Source: Allobosea sp. Tri-44 (lineage in GTDB: Bacteria > Pseudomonadota > Alphaproteobacteria > Rhizobiales > Beijerinckiaceae). From it: DNA of 64,000 nt. Made by a program: the position numbers and the translations under genes. This document shows positions 27,620 through 36,160 of the stretch, piece after piece. The notes under the pieces are model-generated. The model ran no database searches, was not told where the DNA came from, and saw only the letters and a program-made list of their open reading frames with translations. The stretch covers positions 558,001 to 622,000 of the forward strand of contig NZ_NBDP01000030.1 in NCBI RefSeq assembly GCF_004123845.1, given 5' to 3'. Position 1 is the first letter of the stretch; every line of letters starts with the position of its first letter.

Positions 27620-28130
27620 CGTCATCCTCGAACAATCCGGCCGGAGGCAGGGCTTCGATGCGCTTGGCCGCGATGTCGATGCGTGGCGCATAGGCCTTGG
27701 TGAAGGGCATCAGCACCGAGCGGCCATCCGGCGTCTCGATGTCGATGAGGTCGCCGGCGCCATAGTTGGCGACGGCGGTGACAGTCCCGAGGATGGCTCC
27801 ATCAGGGCCGATGACCGAGCAGCCGACGAGATCGGCCTGAAGGAACTCGTCCTCGTCCTCGGGCACCGGCAGGCGCGAACGCTCGATATGGAGCTTCACG
27901 CCATTCAGGAGCTCGGCTCCCTCGCGGCTGGTCACGCCCTTGAGCCGGGCGACGACCACTTCCTTGGCGGGCCTGGCATCGGCGATCTCGAAGCGCCGGC
28001 CCTTCTCGTCGACAAGCGGGCCGTATTCGGCCAGCGCCATCGGATCGGCGGTGAAGGTCTTGATCCGGACCTCACCGCGCACGCCATGCGGCGCGCCGAT
28101 GATGCCGAGCAGGACGAGTTCGTCAGCCAT
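27609..28130 (-). CDS. rimM: 16S rRNA processing factor RimM
   Basis: This 173-residue protein matures the 30S head by binding S19 and the 16S 3' domain. The N-terminal RimM domain (LVLLGIIGAPHGVRGEVRIKTFT) and C-terminal PRC barrel (VSREG... ILGTVTAVANYGAGDLIDIE, RSVLMPFTKAYAPRID) are both intact. The ATG at 28130 gives MADELVLLG. It lies between rpsP and the HAD gene, the normal rpsP-rimM order, but a palindromic element of about 130 bp separates it from rpsP. Confidence 0.95.
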   Translation of the reverse strand: MADELVLLGIIGAPHGVRGEVRIKTFTADPMALAEYGPLVDEKGRRFEIADARPAKEVVVARLKGVTSREGAELLNGVKLHIERSRLPVPEDEDEFLQADLVGCSVIGPDGAILGTVTAVANYGAGDLIDIETPDGRSVLMPFTKAYAPRIDIAAKRIEALPPAGLFEDDDAA

Positions 28131-28146
28131 CGTACGCACCACGCAA

Positions 28147-28275
28147 TCCCCTCCACCCGCTTGCGGTGGGGAGGGCTAGGGTGGGGGGCAGTGCCGCTCG
28201 GCGCAACGATGCAGGGCGGAGCGCCAGCTTTCCGGCCCCCCATCCCAACCTTCCCCACCGCAAGCGGGGGGAAGG
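28147..28275. repeat. Palindromic element, family D variant, between rpsP and rimM
   Basis: The ends TCCCCTCC-ACCCGCTTGCGGT-GGGGAGG and CCTTCCCC-ACCGCAAGCGGGGGGAAGG form hairpins. The interior GGGTGGGGGGC pairs loosely with GCCCCCCATCCC. It lies in the leader of rimM, inside an otherwise conserved ribosome-biogenesis transcript. Confidence 0.75.
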
Positions 28276-28298
28276 AGTCATCGCGCGCCTGAACAAGC

Positions 28299-28661
28299 TC
28301 ACTCAGCCGCAGCTTCGGCCGGCGCAGCGCTCTTGGCGGCCTTCTTCTCGGCGCGCTCCTTGGCCTTCTCGCCGGGAACAGCCTTGTCCGGGTTGTTGCG
28401 GGCCGGACGCTTCAGCACGCCGGCGGCGTCGAGGAAGCGCAGCACACGGTCGGTCGGCTGGGCGCCCTTGGCGAGCCAGGCCTTGGCCTTCTCGAGGTCG
28501 AGCACGACGCGCTCCGGCGAATCCTTCGCCTTCATCGGATCATAGGCGCCGATCTTCTCGATGAAGCGGCCATCGCGCGGCGAGCGGGCGTCGGCAACGA
28601 CGATGCGGTAGTACGGGCGCTTCTTGGCGCCGCCACGGGTCAGGCGGATCTTCAGGGACAT
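28299..28661 (-). CDS. rpsP: 30S ribosomal protein S16
   Basis: This 120-residue protein starts [20 protein letters not shown], followed by [10 protein letters not shown] and a block ending [17 protein letters not shown], as in all bacterial S16. The C-terminal 25 residues are an Ala/Lys/Glu-rich extension, common in alphaproteobacteria. It follows ffh by 31 bases on the same strand, the usual ffh-rpsP order. Confidence 0.97.
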   Translation of the reverse strand: MSLKIRLTRGGAKKRPYYRIVVADARSPRDGRFIEKIGAYDPMKAKDSPERVVLDLEKAKAWLAKGAQPTDRVLRFLDAAGVLKRPARNNPDKAVPGEKAKERAEKKAAKSAAPAEAAAE

Positions 28662-28692
28662 TGCTCTTCTTCCTTTGGGTTGAGCGGTAAAA

Positions 28693-30267
28693 CTACTTCT
28701 TCTTGAACGGGTTGTTGCCGAGGCCTGGCAGACCGCCGAGGCCCGGCAACTTCGGCATCATGCCGGCGGGCGGGGTGACGCCCTTGGGCAGGCCGGGGAA
28801 GCCGCCAGGGGGCAGCGAGGGCATGCCGCCGCCTGCACCGAGCTGCTTCTGGAGCTCGGCGAGCTGCACCGGATCCATCTTCGAGGGGTCGGGCATGCCG
28901 GCCGGCAGGCCGCCCATGCCGCCGCCGAGCCCGAACATGCTGCCGAGCTTGCCGAGCATGCCGCCCTTCTGGCGGGCCATCTGCTTCATCATGTCCGCCA
29001 TCTGGCGGTGCATCTTGAGCAGCTTGTTGATCGCCTCGGGCGAGGTGCCGGAACCGGCGGCGATGCGCTTCTTGCGGCTGTTCTTGAGCAGGTCGGGATT
29101 CCTGCGCTCGGCCGATGTCATCGAGTTGATGATCGCGATCTGCCGGGCGATGACCTTGTCGTCCATCTTCGAGCTGGCGATCTGGTTCTTCATCTGCGCC
29201 ATGCCGGGCAGCATGCCCATCAGCCCGCCGAGGCCGCCCATCTTCTCCATCTGCTGGAGCTGGGTGCGCAGGTCGCCGAGGTCGAAATTGCCCTTGGCGA
29301 GGCGCTGCGCCAGTTCCTGCGCCTTGTCGGCATCGACGGTCGCGGCAGCCTTCTCGACCAGGCCGACGATATCGCCCATGCCGAGGATGCGGTTGGCGAC
29401 GCGCGAGGGATGGAAATCCTCGAGCGCATCGGTCTTCTCACCGGTGCCGACGAGCTTGATCGGCTTGCCGGTGACGGCGCGCATCGAGAGCGCCGCGCCG
29501 CCACGGCCGTCGCCGTCCATGCGGGTCAGCACGATGCCGGTCAGGCCCACGCGCTGGTCGAAGGCGCGGGCGGTGTTGACGGCGTCCTGGCCGGTCAGCG
29601 CGTCGGCGACGAGCAGGACTTCATGCGGATTGGTCGCCGCCTTGACCTCGGCGACCTCGGCCATCAGCGCCTCGTCGAGCGTGACGCGGCCGGCGGTGTC
29701 GAGCATGACGACGTCATAGCCGCCGAGCTTGCCGGCCTCGATCGCGCGCCGCGCGATCTGCACGGCGCTCTGGCCGGCGACGATCGGCAAGGTCTCGACG
29801 CCGACCTGCTTGCCGAGGATGGCGAGCTGCTCCATCGCGGCCGGGCGGCGCGTGTCGAGCGACGCCATCAGGACCTTCTTCTTGTCCCGATCGGTCAGGC
29901 GCTTGGCGATCTTCGCGGTCGACGTCGTCTTACCGGAGCCCTGCAGACCCACCATCAGGATCGGCACCGGCGGCACGGCATCGAAGGTAATGCCCTCGCC
30001 CTCGCCGCCGAGCGTGTCGATCAGGACGTCGTTGACGATTTTAATGACCTGCTGGCCGGGCGTGACCGACTTCAGCACCTCGGCGCCGACGGCACGCTCT
30101 CTAACCTTGTCGGTAAAGCTGCGCACGACCTCAAGCGCGACGTCGGCCTCGAGCAGCGCGCGGCGGACCTCGCGCAGCGCGGCGTTGACGTCGTCCTCGG
30201 TCAGCGCGCCCCTACGGGTCAGGCCCGAGAGGATGCCGGAAAGTCTGTCGCTCAGCGTGCCGAACAT
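28693..30267 (-). CDS. ffh: Signal recognition particle protein Ffh
   Basis: This 524-residue SRP GTPase delivers membrane proteins to FtsY and SecYEG. The N domain (1-90, [12 protein letters not shown]), G domain (GLQGSGKTT, 107-115; [17 protein letters not shown] with TGEK later) and methionine-rich M domain (about 330-460) are complete. The C-terminal 65 residues are Gly/Pro/Met-rich ([19 protein letters not shown]...) and longer than in E. coli, typical of this order. First gene of the ffh-rpsP-rimM-HAD-trmD run. Confidence 0.97.
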   Translation of the reverse strand: MFGTLSDRLSGILSGLTRRGALTEDDVNAALREVRRALLEADVALEVVRSFTDKVRERAVGAEVLKSVTPGQQVIKIVNDVLIDTLGGEGEGITFDAVPPVPILMVGLQGSGKTTSTAKIAKRLTDRDKKKVLMASLDTRRPAAMEQLAILGKQVGVETLPIVAGQSAVQIARRAIEAGKLGGYDVVMLDTAGRVTLDEALMAEVAEVKAATNPHEVLLVADALTGQDAVNTARAFDQRVGLTGIVLTRMDGDGRGGAALSMRAVTGKPIKLVGTGEKTDALEDFHPSRVANRILGMGDIVGLVEKAAATVDADKAQELAQRLAKGNFDLGDLRTQLQQMEKMGGLGGLMGMLPGMAQMKNQIASSKMDDKVIARQIAIINSMTSAERRNPDLLKNSRKKRIAAGSGTSPEAINKLLKMHRQMADMMKQMARQKGGMLGKLGSMFGLGGGMGGLPAGMPDPSKMDPVQLAELQKQLGAGGGMPSLPPGGFPGLPKGVTPPAGMMPKLPGLGGLPGLGNNPFKKK

Positions 30268-30594
30268 GCGGTCCTGCTTTGCCTGGCCTCAACAAGTGAG
30301 AGACGGATTCACTGATCAGGTTGAACCAACCCGATCAGATCCGGCTCTGGGACCGACATAACCCAAGCCATCCGCCAAACGGTTTCGCGCCCGAGGGCGC
30401 AGACGCGCTGTCGGGCGTTGACCTCCGGGCTCTCGGCGGTTCCAGTGGAACGGCCCGGTCGGCGGATGAGGTTTCGGCGATGTCGGCGAAACGAATGGGC
30501 GCGTTAAAGCGGACAAATGCGGCGAAAGTCAAGCTGAAGCGCGCAACAGGCGTCCCGCCGGCTCTTCCGAGCCGACCCTTTCCACGGAGATGAC
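30268..30594. other. Divergent intergenic region between ffh and a secreted-protein gene
   Basis: A 327-base gap with no convincing gene. A 27-base dyad at 30312-30338 (CTGATCAGGTT and AACCCGATCAG, one mismatch, five-base loop) lies 45 bases before the ffh start. The rest contains a repeated GGCGAAA-like stretch (TTTCGGCGATGTCGGCGAAA) and looks like leader or promoter sequence for both directions. No tRNA or known ncRNA fold is apparent. Confidence 0.4.
30312..30338. promoter_or_regulatory. Dyad upstream of ffh
   Basis: The arms CTGATCAGGTT and AACCCGATCAG form an 11-base stem with one mismatch and a GAACC loop. It could be an operator or a 5'-UTR hairpin of the ffh transcript. No T-run, so not a clear terminator. 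Confidence 0.4.
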
Positions 30595-31008
30595 ATGAAG
30601 CTTCCGGTTCTCGCCGCCGCGCTGTTCGCGCTCGGCCTCACCCAGGCGCAGGCCCAGTCCTGCGAAGGCAATTTCTCCGTGGTCGGCACGCCGATGCTGA
30701 CCGGATTGACCTACAAGACCTGGGACATCGTGCCGAAACGGGCGCCGGCGCGGGTGCTGAAAGACCTCGGCGCCTCGGTCTCGGCCGAAGGCTTCGCCGA
30801 CATGCGCATCGACAATGCCACGAGCTCGGTCCTGGCCATCCAGGAAACCTCCGGCTCCGGTCGCCCGCAGACCTTGCGCATTACGGCGCGCAAGAGCGGT
30901 AGCGGCACCCGCGTCGATGCGGTCTTCGTCGTCCAGCAAGGTCAGGTCGCGCCCGAGGCTTACGTCCGCGACGCGCTCTGCCGGGTGATCTCCGGCGCGC
31001 AGGGCTGA
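30595..31008 (+). CDS. Secreted hypothetical protein
   Basis: This 137-residue protein has a Sec signal (MKLPVLAAALFALGLTQAQAQ). The mature part, about 115 residues, has two cysteines (SCEGNF near the start, LCRVI near the end) and several beta-strands (TLRITARKSG, RVDAVFVVQQGQV). No family recognised. CACGGAGATGAC precedes the ATG (GGAG six bases away). It faces away from ffh. Confidence 0.65.
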   Translation: MKLPVLAAALFALGLTQAQAQSCEGNFSVVGTPMLTGLTYKTWDIVPKRAPARVLKDLGASVSAEGFADMRIDNATSSVLAIQETSGSGRPQTLRITARKSGSGTRVDAVFVVQQGQVAPEAYVRDALCRVISGAQG

Positions 31009-31017
31009 CCGGCCAGG

Positions 31018-31049
31018 ACGCGGCGCCCCGCCTCAGGCGGGCGCCGCGA
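31018..31049 (+). terminator. Candidate terminator hairpin
   Basis: GCGGCGCCCCGCC-TCA-GGCGGGCGCCGC is a 12-base-pair stem with one bulged C, ten bases after the preceding stop. There is no T-run (GACAATCC follows), so termination is inferred from position. Confidence 0.4.
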
Positions 31050-31118
31050 CAATCCCGCCAGAATCCGCCATTAGGCAGCTCCACCACCTGACGGCGACAT
31101 GACCGGGATTCCACATAG

Positions 31119-31703
31119 ATGATGACGCATTCGGGCGCAGCCCTCCTGATCGCCCTGTTTCTGGCCGGCTGCGCCGGCACGCAGCGCGAGGCCGCGCCGC
31201 CCAGTGCCCGCAAGCAGGAACGCCTCGCCGCGGTGAAGGCCGATCCGGCCGAGGCGATGCGCATCCTCAACGCCTATCGCGCCGGCAAGGGCCTCGGCCC
31301 GGTCCGGCTCGATTCGACGCTGACCGCGATGGCCCAGCGCCAGTCCGACGCGATGGCGGCCGGCGACAATCTCTCCCATGACGCGGCCGGCAGCTTTACC
31401 TCGCGTGTCCACGGCGCCGGCCTCGATGCGGCGCGCGCCGCGGAGAATCTCGGCGCCGGCTACTACTCGACGCAAGAAGCCTTCGACGGCTGGAAGAAGT
31501 CGTCAGGCCACGAAGCCAACCTCTCGATGCCGCAGGCGACGCGCATCGGCCTCGCCCTCGCAAAGAACCCGCAGACCCGCTACGGCGCGTGGTGGACGCT
31601 GGTGCTGGCTGGGGAGCCGGAGAAGCGGCGGGAGATGTCGGCCGGGCCGCTCGTGCCGGTGCGCGGCGGCGGGACGACGTTCCGCTGGGGCGCGCCGCTT
31701 TAA
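31119..31703 (+). CDS. CAP-domain lipoprotein (SCP/PR1 superfamily)
   Basis: This 194-residue protein has a lipoprotein signal with lipobox LAGC (C18). The CAP domain covers about 45-165: AMRILNAYRAGKGLGPVRLD, QRQSDAMAAGDNLSHDAAGS, ENLGAGYYSTQEAFDGWKKS, SGHEANLSMPQATRIGLAL and WWTLVLAG. The two CAP histidines (SHD and GHEAN) are in place. Bacterial CAP proteins are envelope proteins of unclear enzymatic activity. It is probably anchored in the outer membrane. It lies about 110 bases after the secreted-protein gene. Confidence 0.85.
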   Translation: MMTHSGAALLIALFLAGCAGTQREAAPPSARKQERLAAVKADPAEAMRILNAYRAGKGLGPVRLDSTLTAMAQRQSDAMAAGDNLSHDAAGSFTSRVHGAGLDAARAAENLGAGYYSTQEAFDGWKKSSGHEANLSMPQATRIGLALAKNPQTRYGAWWTLVLAGEPEKRREMSAGPLVPVRGGGTTFRWGAPL

Positions 31704-31797
31704 GGCTCGGAGCGGCTCAGCCGCTCGATTGAAAAAAGCCTCTTTACAAGCGCCCCGGTCTGGTGATGGCTCTGGTTTTTAGCGGAGCCTCTACATC

Positions 31798-32424
31798 ATG
31801 ACCTTCGAAAGCTGGGCCGCCTTCGCCGCCGCCACCGCCATCCTCCTCGTCATCCCCGGGCCGACCATCCTGCTGGTGATCTCCTATGCGCTCGGCCAGG
31901 GCTGGCGCACCGCCTTTCCGATGGCGGTCGGCGTCGCGCTCGGCGATTTCACCGCGATGACCTTGTCCATGCTCGGTGTCGGCGCGCTGCTCGCGACCTC
32001 GGCGACGATCTTCACCGCGCTGAAATGGGCCGGCGCGGCCTATCTGATCTATCTCGGCGTCAAGCTCTTCCGTGCCGGCGGCAGCCTCAACGCCGAACCG
32101 CGCCAGGATGCGAGCTCGGCGCTGAAGATGCTCGGCCATGCCTGGCTGGTGACGGCGCTGAACCCGAAGAGCATCACCTTCTTCGTCGCCTTCCTGCCGC
32201 AGTTCCTCGATGCCAAGGCCGATTTCTGGACGCAGATGCTGATCTTCGAGGCGACCTTCATCACCCTCGCCTTCGCCAATGCCTTCGGCTACGCGCTGGT
32301 CGCCTCCCGCGCCCGGGCTGTGGTCGGTAATCCGCGCGCCATCGGCCTGTTCAACAAGGCCGGCGGCACGCTGCTGGTCGGCGCCGGTATTGCGACCGTC
32401 GCGGTGCGCTCGGGCAGTAATTGA
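31798..32424 (+). CDS. LysE family amino acid/metabolite exporter
   Basis: This 208-residue protein has about six membrane helices. The family signature LVIPGPTILLVISYALGQGW is near the N-terminus, AWLVTALNPKSITFFVAFLPQF near the middle, and LLVGAGIATVAVR at the end. Members (LysE/RhtB) export amino acids or homoserine lactones by proton exchange. Substrate unknown. Two other LysE genes occur at 51134 and 63402. It precedes a methyltransferase by ten bases. Confidence 0.9.
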   Translation: MTFESWAAFAAATAILLVIPGPTILLVISYALGQGWRTAFPMAVGVALGDFTAMTLSMLGVGALLATSATIFTALKWAGAAYLIYLGVKLFRAGGSLNAEPRQDASSALKMLGHAWLVTALNPKSITFFVAFLPQFLDAKADFWTQMLIFEATFITLAFANAFGYALVASRARAVVGNPRAIGLFNKAGGTLLVGAGIATVAVRSGSN

Positions 32425-32434
32425 GGGATCAGGC

Positions 32435-33034
32435 ATGAGCGGACGCGACGCGGACACGCTCGGCTTCTACGCAGCCGAAGCGCAGATCTATGCCGGACGC
32501 GCCCGCGAGCTCGGCCAGGCGCGGTTGCAGCGCTTCGCCGGGTTGGTGCCCGCCGGCGGCAAGGTGCTGGAACTCGGTTGCGGCGGTGGGCAAGACAGCG
32601 AGGCCCTGCTCGGGCTCGGTCTCGACGTCAGCCCGACCGATGGTTCCCCCGAACTCGCCGCACAGGCGGAAATGCGGCTTGGCAGGCCGGTCTCGGTGCT
32701 GCTCTTCGAAGACCTCACGGCAGACGCGGCGTTCGACGGCATCTGGGCCAATGCCTGCCTGCTGCATGTCCCACGCCCCGCTTTGCCCGGTATCCTCGCC
32801 AGGGTGCACCGGGCGCTGCGGCCGGGCGGCGTCTTCTACGCCAGCTACAAGGCCGGCGAGGCGGAAGGTCGCGATCGTTTCGGCCGATTCTACAATTATC
32901 CGGACGCCGACTGGCTGCGCACGGCCTATGGCATCGGGCGCTGGCGCAGCCTCGACATCGCCGAGGAAACTGGCGGCGGCTACGACCGTGAGCCGACGCG
33001 CTGGTTGCACGTGACGGCAATCAAGTTGTCTTGA
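32435..33034 (+). CDS. Class I SAM-dependent methyltransferase
   Basis: In this 199-residue protein, SAM motif I is VLELGCGGGQDSEALLG (about 46-62), the acidic residue is in SPTDGSPEL, and post-motif WANACLLHVPRPALPGILARV and LRPGGVFYASYKAG complete the Methyltransf_11/25 fold. It resembles the TehB/tellurite or nodulation-type small methyltransferases. Substrate unknown. It follows the LysE gene closely, so the two may be expressed together. An N-terminal extension in frame from 32279 would overlap LysE and is rejected. Confidence 0.8.
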   Translation: MSGRDADTLGFYAAEAQIYAGRARELGQARLQRFAGLVPAGGKVLELGCGGGQDSEALLGLGLDVSPTDGSPELAAQAEMRLGRPVSVLLFEDLTADAAFDGIWANACLLHVPRPALPGILARVHRALRPGGVFYASYKAGEAEGRDRFGRFYNYPDADWLRTAYGIGRWRSLDIAEETGGGYDREPTRWLHVTAIKLS

Positions 33035-33087
33035 AAGGGGTGGCCCGGCCTTGACGCTGCGCGACCTGAGCACGACTTGTCGATGTC

Positions 33088-34146
33088 ATGACACGCCGCA
33101 AACTCCTGCGCCTCCTCGGCATCCCCGCCCTCCTCGGCTCGACCGGGCTTGCCTGGGCCTCCTATGCGCGCTCGCGCAATCCCTATTACCAGGGTCCGGT
33201 CAGCGACCATTTCGACGGGCTGGTCTTTAGCGATGGCCGGCCGGTCACCAAGGGTTTGGCCGATGTGCTACGCTGGCAGTTCTCGCAGCGCGAGCGCGAG
33301 GCCTTCCCGGCACAGTACGCGGCCCCGCCGCAGGACAAGCCGCCGGCGCGCGTCGAGTCCTTACGGGTCGTCCATCTCGGCCACGCCTCCTTCCTGTACC
33401 AAGTCGCCGGTCTCAACATCCTGATCGACCCGGTCTATTCCGAGCGCGCGAGCCCGTTCTCCTTCTTCGGGCCGAAGCGGGTGAATGCGCCCGGCGTCGC
33501 CTTCGGCGACCTGCCGAAGATCGACATCGTGCTGGTCACGCACAACCATTACGACCATCTCGACGTCGAGACGCTGGCGCTGCTCCATGCGCGCGACAAT
33601 CCGCGCATGATCATGCCGCTCGGCAACGACATGATCGTCAAGGCGCGCGATGGTTCGATCCGGGCCGAGGCACATGACTGGGGTGCGCGGCTGGAGCTGT
33701 CGGACAAGGTCGCGATCACCTTGGTGCCGAGCTATCACTGGTCGGCGCGCGGTGCCTTCGACCGGCGCATGGCACTCTGGTCCTCTTTCGTCATTGCGAC
33801 GCCGGCCGGAAAGCTCTTCCATATCGGCGACACCGGCTACCATGACGGCTCGCTCTATGAGCGGCTCGGCCAAGAGCATGGCCCGTTCCGCCTCGCGGCG
33901 CTGCCGATCGGCGCCTATGAGCCGCGCTGGTTCATGAGCGACAACCACATGAACCCGGAAGAGGCGGTCAAGGTGATGCGCGCGCTGCGGGCCGAGCAGG
34001 CGCTCGGCCATCATTGGGGCACGTTTCAGCTCACCGACGAGGGCGTCGGCCGGCCGCCCGAAGCACTCAAGGTCGCACTGGAAAAGGCGGGCCTGCCGGC
34101 GGAACGCTTCCGGCCGATGCAGCCTGGGCTGGTGTGGGAGGCGTAG
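33088..34146 (+). CDS. Metallo-beta-lactamase-fold hydrolase, NAPE-PLD/UlaG-like
   Basis: This 352-residue protein has an N-terminal basic/hydrophobic leader (MTRRKLLRLLGIPALLGSTG) that suggests export or anchoring. The metal motif HNHYDH (152-157, H152, H154, D156, H157) follows VLVTH. HIGDTGYHDG, YEPRWFMSDNHMNPEEAV and LGHHWGTFQLTDE carry further ligands. This order matches N-acyl-phosphatidylethanolamine phospholipase D-like bacterial proteins. The lipid or lactone substrate is unknown. The gene ends just before a family A element. Confidence 0.85.
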   Translation: MTRRKLLRLLGIPALLGSTGLAWASYARSRNPYYQGPVSDHFDGLVFSDGRPVTKGLADVLRWQFSQREREAFPAQYAAPPQDKPPARVESLRVVHLGHASFLYQVAGLNILIDPVYSERASPFSFFGPKRVNAPGVAFGDLPKIDIVLVTHNHYDHLDVETLALLHARDNPRMIMPLGNDMIVKARDGSIRAEAHDWGARLELSDKVAITLVPSYHWSARGAFDRRMALWSSFVIATPAGKLFHIGDTGYHDGSLYERLGQEHGPFRLAALPIGAYEPRWFMSDNHMNPEEAVKVMRALRAEQALGHHWGTFQLTDEGVGRPPEALKVALEKAGLPAERFRPMQPGLVWEA

Positions 34147-34153
34147 TCGCGCC

Positions 34154-34244
34154 GTCATGCTCGCCCTTGTGGCGAGTATCCACGTCTTGAACACTGCATT
34201 TGGCAAAAGAAGACGTGGATGGTCGGGACAGGCCCGACCATGAC
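34154..34244 (+). repeat. Palindromic intergenic element, family A
   Basis: Same boundaries and stems as 19398-19493: GTCATGCTCGCCCTTGTGGC opens it and GACCATGAC closes it, with ATCCACGTCTT and AGACGTGGAT arms inside. It lies between two convergent genes, where it could act as a bidirectional terminator. Confidence 0.85.
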
Positions 34245-34258
34245 GGGAAGGTCACGCG

Positions 34259-35134
34259 CTATTTCGGCTGGACGTAGACGTTGATCTCGAGGTTCGGATC
34301 GCCGGGATCCTTGAGGTCGCTGACATATTCCTCGAGGAAGGCGTCCTTCACGATGATGTTCTTCGCCTCGAGATAGGCGGTGATCGTCTCGTAGGTCGAA
34401 TCGATGTCGTCATAGGGCGCCGTATGCACGAAGCGCAGCGAGCGCCCGACCGGTGACTGGCCATTGCGCACGCCGGTCGCCAGCGGCCTGGCGGCATCCG
34501 CGGGCCGGTCGACCGGCAGCATCGCCTCGAACTTGAAACCGTTATCGTCGGTCTCGACGAACAGGCTCAGCGGCCGGCCGGCAACCTTGAGACCAGCCTT
34601 GTCGGCCTCAGCCCGCAGGAGCGCGATGGTCTCCGACAGCTTCTGAAAACCCTGATCCCAGCTTGCTTGCCCGGCCAGCAGCAGCACGGGCTTGGCGACG
34701 AGCGCGATCTCGTCGACATCGGACGGATCGCCCTGCTTGCCGGCGAGAGTCGCGTTCGGGTTCGGCACGCCGGTCTGCTGCTGTACGGGCGGTGCCGACT
34801 GCGGAGCGGGCAAAGTCGGCGGCGGCTGGACAGGTTGCGGCTCGATCGGCGTCTGCGGGGCCGGCGCGGGCTGGACCGGCTGCGGCACGACCGGCGACTG
34901 CGGCGCCGGCGGCGGCTGCACCGGCTGCGGCTCGGCGGGGGCCGGTGGGGTCGCCTGATTCTGGGCTGGAGCCGGCTGGGCAGGCTGCGCGTTCTGCGCC
35001 GGCGTCGCCGTTCCAGGCGGCGCCGCGAGCGGCGTGCTCTCAACAGCAGTGGGCGGCGCAACGCGCGTCTGCGCGGCAGCCGAGTGGACGAAGGCGAGCG
35101 CAAGGAGGAGCGCGCTGAATCTCAACTGCCGCAT
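34259..35134 (-). CDS. Secreted GyrI-like domain protein with proline-rich repeat linker
   Basis: This 291-residue protein has a Sec signal (MRQLRFSALLLALAFVHSAA). A Pro/Gln/Ala-rich linker (about 24-125) contains three copies of a 15-residue unit beginning PQPVQP. A GyrI/AraC effector-binding-like domain (about 140-290, FKFEAMLPVDRPADAARPLA, VHTAPYDDIDSTYETITAYL, LEINVYVQPK) follows. Cytoplasmic GyrI-like domains bind small hydrophobic or cationic ligands. An exported one joined by a wall-spanning linker may be a periplasmic ligand sensor or scavenger. The in-frame 37-residue extension from 35245 has no signal character. Confidence 0.8.
   Translation of the reverse strand: MRQLRFSALLLALAFVHSAAAQTRVAPPTAVESTPLAAPPGTATPAQNAQPAQPAPAQNQATPPAPAEPQPVQPPPAPQSPVVPQPVQPAPAPQTPIEPQPVQPPPTLPAPQSAPPVQQQTGVPNPNATLAGKQGDPSDVDEIALVAKPVLLLAGQASWDQGFQKLSETIALLRAEADKAGLKVAGRPLSLFVETDDNGFKFEAMLPVDRPADAARPLATGVRNGQSPVGRSLRFVHTAPYDDIDSTYETITAYLEAKNIIVKDAFLEEYVSDLKDPGDPNLEINVYVQPK
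34796..34930 (-). repeat. In-gene 45-bp tandem repeat, three copies
   Basis: Three units of 45 bases encode PQPVQP followed by nine varying Pro/Ala/Gln residues (periods at residues 69, 84 and 99 of the host protein). The DNA copies differ slightly. It lies within the linker of the GyrI-like secreted protein and could change length by slippage. Confidence 0.7.
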
Positions 35135-35275
35135 ACCCGAACTTCCCGCGCTGACACGACCGATTCGCGCCGAGCCGCAAACTACGATGATCCCGTTACG
35201 GCAGGAAGATCGCGAAGGGTGGCATTTTTTCGGCGTCACGCTCATATACCGCCATGATCATGGACATGTGACGAT

Positions 35276-36160
35276 ATGAACGCCCTCGCCAATCGCCGGT
35301 TCCTCAAGATGAACGGACTCGGCAACGAGATCACCGTGCTCGATCTGCGCGGGACGAAGCATCTCGTCTCCGAATCCGAAGCGCGCGCGATCGCGAGCCA
35401 GGAGCGCACCCGCTTCGACCAGCTGATGGTGCTGCACGATGCAAAGGCAGCCGGTGTCGACGCCTATGTCCGCATCTACAATACCGACGGCTCCGAAGCC
35501 GGCGCCTGCGGCAACGGCACGCGCTGCGTCGCCTGGGCGATGACCGCCGATCCTGGGATGGGGCAGTCCGGCCGCGACGGGCTGCTGCTGCAGACCAAGG
35601 CCGGGCTGCTGCCGGTTGCGCGCCTGTCGGAGACGGTCTTCACCGTCGACATGGGCGCACCGCGGCTCGCCTGGGACGAGATTCCGCTGGCCGAGCCCTT
35701 CGAGGACACCAGCCGCTTCGAGCTGCAGATCGGCCCGATCGACGACCCGATCCTGCATACGCCCTGCGCCGTCAGCATGGGCAATCCGCACGCCGTCTTC
35801 TTCGTCGACGATCCCTATCGCTTCAATCTCGAGCAGATCGGGCCGCTGCTGGAGAATCACCCGATCTTCCCGGACCGAGCCAATATCGGCCTCGCTGCCG
35901 TGACGGCGCCTGATCGCATCGTGCTGCGAGTCTGGGAACGCGGCGCGGGCATCACCCGCGCCTGCGGCTCGGGCGCCTGCGCGGCGCTGGTCGCGGCGGT
36001 GCGGCGCGAACTCTCCAATCGCAAGGCGACCGTCAGCCTGCCCGGCGGCGATCTCGTGATCGAATGGCGTGTGAGCGACGGCCATGTGCTGATGACCGGG
36101 CCGGCTGCGCTCGACTGGGAAGGCGTGCTGGAGCCAGAGCTCTTCGCCGCCGTCGCCTGA
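35276..36160 (+). CDS. dapF: Diaminopimelate epimerase
   Basis: This 294-residue enzyme makes meso-diaminopimelate from the LL form for peptidoglycan and lysine. The two catalytic cysteines are C78 (ACGNGTRC) and C230 ([10 protein letters not shown]). The N-terminal [18 protein letters not shown] and [15 protein letters not shown] are also typical. Its stop overlaps the mtaB start (TGATG), so the two are translated together, an order found in many Rhizobiales. Confidence 0.97.
   Translation: MNALANRRFLKMNGLGNEITVLDLRGTKHLVSESEARAIASQERTRFDQLMVLHDAKAAGVDAYVRIYNTDGSEAGACGNGTRCVAWAMTADPGMGQSGRDGLLLQTKAGLLPVARLSETVFTVDMGAPRLAWDEIPLAEPFEDTSRFELQIGPIDDPILHTPCAVSMGNPHAVFFVDDPYRFNLEQIGPLLENHPIFPDRANIGLAAVTAPDRIVLRVWERGAGITRACGSGACAALVAAVRRELSNRKATVSLPGGDLVIEWRVSDGHVLMTGPAALDWEGVLEPELFAAVA

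Noticed and set aside
30321-30593. A 90-codon frame in the gap upstream of the secreted-protein gene
   Set aside because: No ribosome site or conserved character and it ends directly before the next ATG; treated as leader sequence.
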